Source of the DNA: Paraburkholderia sp. BL21I4N1
GTDB taxonomy: Bacteria; Pseudomonadota; Gammaproteobacteria; Burkholderiales; Burkholderiaceae
Length of the DNA stretch: 64,000 nucleotides
Direction of reading: 5' to 3'
Assembly: GCF_002973525.1 (NCBI RefSeq)
Contig: NZ_PVEN01000015.1
Span: 124,001-188,000, forward strand
The notes below the pieces were generated by a model, which worked only from the letters and a program-made list of their open reading frames with translations, did no database searches and was not told the DNA's origin. This document shows positions 53,744 to 64,000 of this stretch, piece after piece; the stretch's first letter is position 1; each line of letters starts with the position of its first letter. A program made the position numbers and the translations under genes.

Positions 53744-54433
53744 ATGAACGACGTCGCTGAAACAGCCACACCGGTTAGAACCATCATTGCGGACGACCAT
53801 CCGCTGGTTTTACTGGCGATCGAAAATCTGATCGGTGGCTATCCGAATATGCAAGTCGTCGGTCGCGCGGCCGACGCCACCGAGCTTTTCATGGAAGTCG
53901 AGCGTAATCCCTGCGACCTCGTGCTGATGGACCTGTATATGCCGGGCGGTTTCGACGGCAACGGGCTCGAGGTCGTGAGGCAGTTCAAGCTGCGCTATCC
54001 CGGTGTGCGGCTCGTCGTGCTCACCATGGAAACCGAGGCGAACGCGCTGCAAAAGGTAATTTCGCTGGGTGTCGACGGGCTGGTCAGCAAGCGCGACCGG
54101 ATCGATCTGATTCACGTGGCGGTGGTCACCGCGCTCGCGCGCGAGTGCTACGTCGGGCCCGCCGTGCGCGCGCTGATCGCCGACGCCACGGTGACGCAGC
54201 GGCTCGATTTCGTTCGCACCATGTTGTCGCGCCGCGAACTCGAGGTGTTCACGCAATACGCTTCCGGACTCGGCGTCACCGAGATCGCCGCGCGCCTCGG
54301 CCGCAGTGTCAAGACGATCAGCGCGCAAAAATGCACTGCCATGCGCAAGCTGGCCTTGCAGAGCGACGCGGAATTGTTCCGCTTCGCCGTTGAGCATGGC
54401 GTCGTGGCGGAGGAACGTGCGCAGAGCCGGTAA
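53744..54433 (+). CDS. RcsB/BvgA-like response regulator 2
   Basis: A 229-residue response regulator. The receiver (about 10-135) shows RTIIADDHPLVLLAIENLIG, phospho-acceptor aspartate in CDLVLMDLYMPGG, LTMETEA and VSKRDRIDLIHV, all key positions kept. The C-terminal LuxR-type domain (about 160-222) has VTEIAARLGRSVKTISAQK followed by CTAMRKLAL. AAAGGGAAA precedes the ATG. It is 145 bases after regulator 1. The three regulators differ throughout, so they are old paralogues rather than recent duplicates. Confidence 0.93.
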   Translation: MNDVAETATPVRTIIADDHPLVLLAIENLIGGYPNMQVVGRAADATELFMEVERNPCDLVLMDLYMPGGFDGNGLEVVRQFKLRYPGVRLVVLTMETEANALQKVISLGVDGLVSKRDRIDLIHVAVVTALARECYVGPAVRALIADATVTQRLDFVRTMLSRRELEVFTQYASGLGVTEIAARLGRSVKTISAQKCTAMRKLALQSDAELFRFAVEHGVVAEERAQSR

Positions 54434-54488
54434 CGTGCCGGCGAGGTGTCGCGCCGCGATCGGTGCGACTGTCCGAAGAGGCATTGGC

Positions 54489-54548
54489 ATGACCTGGGGA
54501 AGCGCAACGCGCGCAGGGCGAGCCAGTCGAAAACACAACAAGAAATGA
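54489..54548 (+). CDS. 19-residue leader ORF overlapping response regulator 3
   Basis: An ATG with GAAGAGG seven bases upstream opens a 19-codon basic frame (MTWGSATRAGRASRKHNKK) whose TGA overlaps the next regulator's ATG as ATGA. The regulator itself has no good ribosome-binding site, so its translation may depend on this ORF. Confidence 0.45.
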   Translation: MTWGSATRAGRASRKHNKK

Positions 54549-55189
54549 CAAGAAAAATCCGTGTCATCGTGGCTGACGATCACGACTGTGTTCGCGTCGG
54601 CGTCAGGCGGCTGTTGTCGGCCGCGTCACATATCGAAATCGTCGGCGAAGCCGCCGACACCTATGGCCTGGCCGAGCTCATCGACACCTGCGCATGCGAC
54701 GTCGTCGTGTCGGACATCAGCATGCCCGGCATCGACGGCGGCAGCAACGCGGTTTCGTTTCTGCGTCGGCTGCTGCGAGGCCGGCCTCATCCCTGCATCG
54801 TCGTGCTGACGATGATTTGCCATGCGCACATGTTGTCCGGTTTGTTGCATATCGGTGTGGGTGCAATCGTCGATAAGCGCGACGTGGCCGCTGCACTGAT
54901 CGACGCAATCGAAGCCGGCATGGCCGGCCGCGTCTATCTGTCGGAGCAGGCGCGCACCGCGATGGAAGCGGCGGATACGCCGGTGCAGTTGCGCGCCGGC
55001 ATTTTGAGCGCACGCGAGTGGGAGGTTTTTCAGCTGTATGTGCAGGGCCTCGCCGTCCACGAAATCGCGGTTCGTTTGCAGCGTAGCGGCAAGACCATCA
55101 GTACGCAGAAACGCAGCGCGATGCGCAAGCTGGGTCTTGAGACCGAGGCTGATCTGATCGACTACGCAAGACAGATCGGATTGACCTGA
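54545..55189 (+). CDS. RcsB/BvgA-like response regulator 3
   Basis: A 214-residue response regulator. The receiver shows IRVIVADDHDCVRVGVRRLL, phospho-acceptor aspartate in CDVVVSDISMPGIDGG, LTMICHA and IVDKRDVAAAL. The helix-turn-helix (about 148-208) has VHEIAVRLQRSGKTISTQK followed by RSAMRKLGL. The ATG overlaps the stop of the 19-residue leader ORF. Its aspartate loop SMPGIDGG is the closest of the three to RcsB/EvgA. It is followed by a 245-base gap before the aquaporin, so that gene may have its own promoter. Confidence 0.93.
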   Translation: MTRKIRVIVADDHDCVRVGVRRLLSAASHIEIVGEAADTYGLAELIDTCACDVVVSDISMPGIDGGSNAVSFLRRLLRGRPHPCIVVLTMICHAHMLSGLLHIGVGAIVDKRDVAAALIDAIEAGMAGRVYLSEQARTAMEAADTPVQLRAGILSAREWEVFQLYVQGLAVHEIAVRLQRSGKTISTQKRSAMRKLGLETEADLIDYARQIGLT

Positions 55190-55434
55190 GGACCAGTCGG
55201 GATGCCGAGACCATTTCTCTGAATGTCATTGAGGCGCACGAATTTAGGACTCTGCTGATTGGTTTGGTGACGCTGCCATTCCATAGTTCTGAGTTCCCTT
55301 CGGCTTTGTTTTCATTCGCATGATGGGCGTATTTATTTCGTCATGCTGAATGGAGACGCCTTGGAGAACTCAGGCTGACGCCCTACCGCAATCGTGTACT
55401 GCCGTCTGCCTTGTCCAGAAAAATTGGGGGCGGC

Positions 55435-56181
55435 ATGGTCGGGTTAGGGAAAAGGTTATTCGTAGAGGGCGTCGGAACGGCGTGGCTGGTGTTCGTCGGC
55501 TGCGGCAGCGTCGTATTGAGCACCGGTGCAGTTCAGCAAGGGTATGGCGTGCTCGAAGTGTCGTCGGCATTTGGGCTCGCGCTCGCTACAGCCGGCTATC
55601 TGTTCGGCGGCATATCCGGCGCGCATTTCAATCCGGCTGTCACCGTGGGCTTTACGGCCGCGCAGCGTTTTCCGGTCAGGGACCTCGTGCCCTACATCGC
55701 TGCACAGCTCGTCGGGGCGACTGTCGCCGCGGCGCTGCTTGTTTATGTCGCGAGCGGCCGCCCCGGTTTCGCGTTGGGCGCGAGTGAGTTCGCCGCGAAC
55801 GGCTTTGGCGAACATTCCCCTGCCGACTATCCATTGCATTCGGCGTTGGTCGTCGAGTTCGTGCTCTCGTTCGCCTTTGTCATGACGTGCCTGATGGTCG
55901 CGGTTCGCCACCGCATCGCGTCGATCGCGCCGCTGGTTGTCGGCGGGTGCCTCATGCTCGTTTATCTGGTGTCGATTCCTGTCACCAACGGGTCGGTCAA
56001 TCCCGCCCGCTCCACCGCCCAGGCGTTGTTTGTCGGCGATTGGGCGCTGGATCAGCTATGGTTGTTCTGGGCTGCGCCCATGTCGGGCGGCGTCGTGGCC
56101 GGCATCCTGTTTTCATTGCTGCACCGTCAATCAGATCAGGCGGCTGATACGCTCGCCGGTCAACAGAGCGAATCCGCGTGA
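55435..56181 (+). CDS. AqpZ-like aquaporin with altered selectivity filter
   Basis: A 248-residue six-helix MIP channel, closest to AqpZ. Both NPA motifs are present, GAHFNPAVTVG (66-68) and TNGSVNPARSTAQ (189-191). Aligned by eye with E. coli AqpZ, the aromatic/arginine filter F43-H174-T183-R189 corresponds here to F46-Y177-G186-R192, so histidine becomes tyrosine and threonine becomes glycine. The C-terminus is longer than in AqpZ. The ATG at 55435 follows a G-rich stretch. Its stop overlaps a possible GTG start of the sensor-kinase frame (GTGA). Water, glycerol or another small solute are possible substrates. Confidence 0.9.
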   Translation: MVGLGKRLFVEGVGTAWLVFVGCGSVVLSTGAVQQGYGVLEVSSAFGLALATAGYLFGGISGAHFNPAVTVGFTAAQRFPVRDLVPYIAAQLVGATVAAALLVYVASGRPGFALGASEFAANGFGEHSPADYPLHSALVVEFVLSFAFVMTCLMVAVRHRIASIAPLVVGGCLMLVYLVSIPVTNGSVNPARSTAQALFVGDWALDQLWLFWAAPMSGGVVAGILFSLLHRQSDQAADTLAGQQSESA

Positions 56182-56231
56182 GGGGGAACCGCGCGCCGTG
56201 GGTGGCGTGGTCCGTCTGTGTTCGGCAAGGC

Positions 56232-60659
<4,428 letters not shown>

Positions 60660-60740
60660 GATTTGCCATGGGGCGCGGCGGCGCCCGCACGGTCGGCCAA
60701 TGCAATTGCGCGTGTGAATCCGGCAGCCCGGCAAAGAGCA

Positions 60741-60779
60741 AAAAAAACGGACGAAAAAAAACGCGGCCGAAGCCGCGTT
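60741..60779 (-). terminator. Minus-strand terminator beyond the sensor kinase gene
   Basis: AACGCGGC (60760-60767) pairs with GCCGCGTT (60772-60779) around CGAA. Only the minus strand continues with a long T run, so it ends a transcript coming from the right. Confidence 0.88.
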
Positions 60780-60810
60780 AAAGATTTGGAGACATCCCTC
60801 GATGAAGGAG

Positions 60811-61026
60811 TCACTTCTCGCAACCGGAAGCATAGCTGGGATGGCGCAATTCATTCACTACAAAAAGCGCAATTAACTGTTTGAAGAAATCGAAGAAAGC
60901 GTTGGTAGCTGTCCTGTCGGCGGCGGGTTCGATGAATGAATCGGCGCAATCGACGCACCAATGGCGGCCATGGGTCGCGCAATCCGACACGTCGGGACGC
61001 ATATCAGGCAGGCCCCAACTCGACAT
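60811..61026 (-). CDS. Small cysteine-containing protein of unknown function
   Basis: A 71-residue frame from ATG 61026 (open upstream to 61068). It holds DCATHGRHWCVDCADSFIEP, with three cysteines and two histidines in a spacing that could bind metal, then a hydrophobic stretch FFDFFKQLIALFVVNEL. A strong minus-strand terminator begins 31 bases after the stop, which argues for a real transcript here. I do not recognise a family, and only a weak GGTG precedes the start. It is convergent with the sensor kinase gene. Confidence 0.5.
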   Translation of the reverse strand: MSSWGLPDMRPDVSDCATHGRHWCVDCADSFIEPAADRTATNAFFDFFKQLIALFVVNELRHPSYASGCEK

Positions 61027-61268
61027 CGGTTTCACCAACACGTGACATGCAGCGATAGCTACGCACAACTACGAAGTCGGCGCCACGCGCCAGATTGAAG
61101 CGAGCAGCGCGAGTCGGATGGCGGCACCGACCATGCGCAACGAAAAGCGCTTAACCGCGAGCGCACGCTGTCCAACGCAAACGCCTGCAGGGAAATTGCA
61201 CTAGTATGTGGTGGCTCCGTACGCAGCCGAAACGTCGGTGCGGCGGTGCATCAAGTCCGGAGAAGACC

Positions 61269-61703
61269 ATGATTACGCTGCGAAAATTGAATCTGGCTGT
61301 GGTGTTGTGGGCGTTGGCGTCAGGCGTTGCCTTTGCCGATACGGTGGCGCTGAAGGCGGATCTTGAACCTTCGAGCGAAGTGCCGCCGCGCGTGAGTCAC
61401 GGACACGGCATGCTAAACGCCACGTTCGACACGTCGACTAAATCTCTGCAGTGGACCGTCACCTACGAAGGCCTGAGCGGCCCGGCTACGGCCGCGCATT
61501 TCCACGGTCCCGCTCCGGTCGGGCAGAACGCCAAGGTGCAGGTGCCGATCGACAAGGACGCGCTCGCGAGCCCGATCAAAGGTTCGGCGGCGCTGAGCGA
61601 ACAACAGGTGACGGATCTGATGGCGGGGCAGTGGTACTTCAATGTACATACCGCGCAAAACCCGACGGGCGAAATTCGCGGGCAGGTTTTACCGGCGAAT
61701 TAA
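61269..61703 (+). CDS. Secreted CHRD-domain protein
   Basis: A 144-residue protein with a signal peptide (about 1-23, ending SGVAFA before D) and a single CHRD domain, a fold first described in chordin and found in many bacterial secreted proteins of unclear role. Conserved features: LEPSSEVPPRVSHGHG, AAHFHGPAPVGQNA with the paired histidines, and NPTGEIRGQVLPAN at the C-terminus. The ATG at 61269 has GGAG eight bases upstream. The frame upstream is not needed. The 242 bases before it (61027-61268) show no other gene. Confidence 0.9.
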   Translation: MITLRKLNLAVVLWALASGVAFADTVALKADLEPSSEVPPRVSHGHGMLNATFDTSTKSLQWTVTYEGLSGPATAAHFHGPAPVGQNAKVQVPIDKDALASPIKGSAALSEQQVTDLMAGQWYFNVHTAQNPTGEIRGQVLPAN

Positions 61704-61798
61704 ATTAGTCGGAAAGGCTTGAACGGAGGGTGGATCGCGCGGTTTTGGGATTAGAAGCCGCCGTCCACCGGCGCCGCATCGAACGCACGTACCATGGC

Positions 61799-61822
61799 GG
61801 GACACTAAAGAAGGAGTGTGTC
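61799..61822 (+). promoter_or_regulatory. Hairpin around the ribosome-binding site of the esterase gene
   Basis: GGGACACT (61799-61806) pairs with AGTGTCCC (61815-61822). The AAGGAG of the following gene (61811-61816) lies in the loop and right arm. Confidence 0.5.
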
Positions 61823-61826
61823 CCCA

Positions 61827-62792
61827 ATGAGCTGGCAAAGTGCACTCGCAACATGGTATCTGCGCAGGCAATTTCGTCCGGAAACCCTCAAGCCGGGCAT
61901 CAATGTCGAGAGAGCGCGTGCGCTGACCGCGAAGCGGGCCTGGCCGCCACGCGTGCCGCGCGGCTGGCATCTGCGTGAGTTGTACGGCGCGGACGACGCG
62001 CCCTTGCGCGGCGAATGGCTCGAGCCGGCCGGCGAGTCGCACACAGCGCACGTCAGCCCCATCGTGCTGTTTTGCCATGGCGGCGGTTACTACTTCTGTT
62101 CTCCGAAAACGCATCGGTCGATTGTGTTCGGCCTCGCGACGCGCGCCAAGGCGGCGGTGTTTTCGCTGGACTATCGTCTCGCCCCGGAACATCGTTTTCC
62201 CGCCGCACTCGACGACGCCACCGCGGCCTATCGTCGATTGCTCGCCGACGGCATCGCGCCCGAGTCGATCGTGATTGCCGGCGATTCAGCCGGCGGCGGC
62301 CTCGCGCTGGCCACGCTGGTGGCGTTACGCGACGCCGGTGATCCGATGCCGGCAGGCGGCCTGCTGTTCTCGCCGTGGACCGATCTGGCCGCGACCGGCG
62401 CCAGTATTCACAGCAACGACGGCCTCGACCCCATGTTCAGCGGCCGCGCGATCGCGCCGGCCGGCCAACTCTATCTCGGCGAGACGCCGGCCACGCACCC
62501 GCATGCCTCGCCGGTCTATGCCGACCTGCACGGCTTGCCGCCGCTTTTCATGATGGCGGGCAGCACCGAGGTGCTGCTCGACGATTCGCGGCGCGTGGCC
62601 GACAACGCGCGCGCGGCAGGTGTCGACTGTGAATTCGAGGTGTGGAGCAAGATGCCGCACGTCTGGCCGATCTTCGCGCCGTTCATTCCCGAGGCCAATC
62701 GCGCGCTCGACCGCTCGGCCGCTTTCGTGCGGCGCGTGACGAGTCGCGGCTCTGGCGCGAATCAGCCGTCGAGCGCGATGTCGATGGTTTGA
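61827..62792 (+). CDS. Hormone-sensitive-lipase-type alpha/beta hydrolase
   Basis: A 321-residue cytoplasmic esterase of the HSL (family IV) type. The oxyanion motif HGGGYY (in VLFCHGGGYYFCSPKTH), DYRLAPEHRFPAALDDA and the nucleophile motif IAGDSAGGGLAL are all present. The catalytic histidine is probably in KMPHVWPIF, and an aspartate lies about 30 residues before it. The ATG at 61827 has GGAG eight bases upstream. A GTG at 61818 overlaps that region and is less likely. The gene's last 31 bases overlap the end of the convergent EcsC gene. The substrate is unknown, probably short acyl esters. Confidence 0.93.
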   Translation: MSWQSALATWYLRRQFRPETLKPGINVERARALTAKRAWPPRVPRGWHLRELYGADDAPLRGEWLEPAGESHTAHVSPIVLFCHGGGYYFCSPKTHRSIVFGLATRAKAAVFSLDYRLAPEHRFPAALDDATAAYRRLLADGIAPESIVIAGDSAGGGLALATLVALRDAGDPMPAGGLLFSPWTDLAATGASIHSNDGLDPMFSGRAIAPAGQLYLGETPATHPHASPVYADLHGLPPLFMMAGSTEVLLDDSRRVADNARAAGVDCEFEVWSKMPHVWPIFAPFIPEANRALDRSAAFVRRVTSRGSGANQPSSAMSMV

Positions 62793-63601
62793 TACGCGGC
62801 TTCGACGGTTGCCTGACCGTATTGCCGCTCGAGTCGCCGCACGGTGAAGTGACCGTGCGCGACCTGCTGGAAATGGTCGATGAACACCGTATTGACCATT
62901 GCGCCGAGCACCGCGCCGATCGCGGGAATCGACTTCGCGGCGATCTGTTCGCTGACCTGCACCGAAAAGCGCGCGGCGATCGTGTTGAGCAGGCGCAGCA
63001 AGGCCGCCGAGCCGTGCGCGGTAAATCCCTTGGTGGCGATTTCCGACGACGCCTTCGACACCGCCTGCGCCAGCGCGCCACGCATGATGAAGTAGCCGAA
63101 GTCGGCATCGTCATCGGCGGTGGATGTGCCGCCCATGCCGAGCACCGTCAGACACTGCAACTGCGTGTCGATCGAACTCAGATCCTCGCCCTCGCTGCGC
63201 GCGATGTCGCAGATCGAGCGAAACATCAGCGTGGTCGTGACCGGCAACTCGACCGGTAACGCGAACAGCCCGAACGCACCGCCGGCCGCGCCGGTAGTCG
63301 CCACCGCGAACTTGTGCAGCAGGTTGCTCGGCCGGTCGGGCACGATCAACGGGGCCGCGTCCCGGCGCCCGAGCGTGCGCAACGCGATCGACAGGCATTT
63401 GCGCAACGCCAGCTCGGTTGCGTCGGTGACCTTTTCGTTGGCGAACGCCGGCATGCGCGACATCAGTTTTTCGAGCGGCGAGCCGACGATGCTGGCCAGT
63501 TTCATCGCCAGCGCGGGGCTTTCCAGTTCGTGTTTGGCGCGCCGCAGCGCGCTCAGGTCTTCATCCGATAGGGCTTGTGCGGCGAGCGAACTCGGCTCCA
63601 T
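62762..63601 (-). CDS. EcsC-family protein
   Basis: A 279-residue protein of the EcsC family, named after a Bacillus gene next to an ABC exporter. Its molecular role is unknown. Family segments include TTGAAGGAFGLFALPVELPV and TTTLMFRSICDIARSEGED, an amphipathic or membrane-touching region, and LQCLTVLGMGGTSTADDD. ATG 63601 follows GGGAGG closely. ATG 63619 has no such site but would add only six residues. The stop lies inside the convergent esterase gene. Confidence 0.88.
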   Translation of the reverse strand: MEPSSLAAQALSDEDLSALRRAKHELESPALAMKLASIVGSPLEKLMSRMPAFANEKVTDATELALRKCLSIALRTLGRRDAAPLIVPDRPSNLLHKFAVATTGAAGGAFGLFALPVELPVTTTLMFRSICDIARSEGEDLSSIDTQLQCLTVLGMGGTSTADDDADFGYFIMRGALAQAVSKASSEIATKGFTAHGSAALLRLLNTIAARFSVQVSEQIAAKSIPAIGAVLGAMVNTVFIDHFQQVAHGHFTVRRLERQYGQATVEAAYQTIDIALDG

Positions 63602-63740
63602 GTGCCTCCCTGGCGTCATGTTGAATGCATTCTTCAGTCGATTGCCGCTACGGTAAACCGTCGCGACACGTCCCGTTTAGAGCGCCGGCTCGTGGTATGA
63701 TTCCCAATCATTTGACGAGTCAACAGTTGCTCTATCAAAA

Positions 63741-64000
63741 ATGGCTGTCCATACTGCGGCCCACCACTCGAGTGGGCAAGTTTTACCGTTCCGTGAATCG
63801 CTTCTGGCGATGCTCGGCATCTCCTTCGTCACCATGCTCGTGGCGCTCGACCAGACCGTGGTCGGCACCGCGTTGCCCACCATCGTTTCGGAACTCAAGG
63901 GGTTCGAGCTCTATGCGTGGGTCGCCACATCGTATCTGCTGACCTCGGTGATTACCGTGCCGATCTTCGGGCGGCTCGGCGATTACTACGGGCGCAAGCC
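63741..64000 (+). CDS. DHA2-family MFS transporter, 5' part only
   Basis: An ATG at 63741 opens a frame running off the window. It begins MAVHTAAHHSSGQVLPFRES and continues with a first helix containing LDQTVVGTALPTIVSEL, the DHA2 (14-helix drug:H+ antiporter, EmrB-like) signature of motif D1. It then has YLLTSVITVPIFGRLGDYYG, the motif A loop. About 86 residues are visible. There is no clear ribosome-binding site before the ATG, so the true start may differ. Probably a multidrug efflux pump. Confidence 0.85.
   Translation, partial: MAVHTAAHHSSGQVLPFRESLLAMLGISFVTMLVALDQTVVGTALPTIVSELKGFELYAWVATSYLLTSVITVPIFGRLGDYYGRK

Overview
The window is a stretch of high-GC chromosome from a betaproteobacterium of the order Burkholderiales, most likely Paraburkholderia or a close Burkholderia relative. 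I infer this from protein similarity as I recall it, from the block lptC-lptA-lptB-rpoN-hpf-ptsN-hprK-rapZ, from the order TPR protein-lolB-ispE-tRNA-Gln-prs-rplY-pth, and from the Burkholderiales-specific DUF4148 protein. I see no insertion sequence, prophage, integrase, CRISPR array or rRNA. The only RNA gene I can support is tRNA-Gln(UUG).

Positions 1-31800 are mostly core genome: ybiB; a fumarylacetoacetate-hydrolase/maleylacetoacetate-isomerase pair; ftsY; rsmD, coaD and a ferredoxin; hisC, pth, rplY, prs, tRNA-Gln and ispE on the minus strand; lolB and a large TPR protein; mutM and mutY; then a long minus-strand run from a LON-domain protein through rapZ, hprK, ptsN, hpf, rpoN, lptB, lptA, lptC and kdsC to kdsD. 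This run joins lipopolysaccharide transport and Kdo synthesis with sigma-54 and nitrogen-PTS regulation. A Kef-type antiporter, apt, a LysE exporter, a Nudix protein, purU and a PepSY membrane protein follow.

Positions 31800-44600 hold an AI-2E-type permease, uvrA, an MFS transporter, ssb, a DUF4148 protein, a secreted alpha/beta hydrolase, a divergent Lrp regulator and amino-acid dehydrogenase, a DUF4239 membrane protein, and a chemoreceptor with a good sigma-28-like promoter.

Positions 44600-50300 are a minus-strand respiratory operon for a ba3-type (type B) cytochrome c oxidase: two soluble or anchored cytochromes c, a 58-residue subunit IIa-like protein that is easily missed, subunit II (CuA), subunit I and a third cytochrome c. 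A LysR/MFS divergent pair follows.

Positions 52900-60700 are the most unusual part: three different RcsB/BvgA-like response regulators in a row, two of them preceded by tiny translated-looking leader ORFs, then an AqpZ-like aquaporin whose selectivity filter appears altered, then a 1475-residue BvgS-type sensor kinase carrying a degenerate receiver-like segment, an intact receiver and an HPt domain. The arrangement suggests a branched phosphorelay linked to a channel. After it come a small minus-strand ORF with its own terminator, a CHRD protein, an Hsl-type esterase, an EcsC protein and the start of a DHA2-family MFS transporter cut by the window edge.
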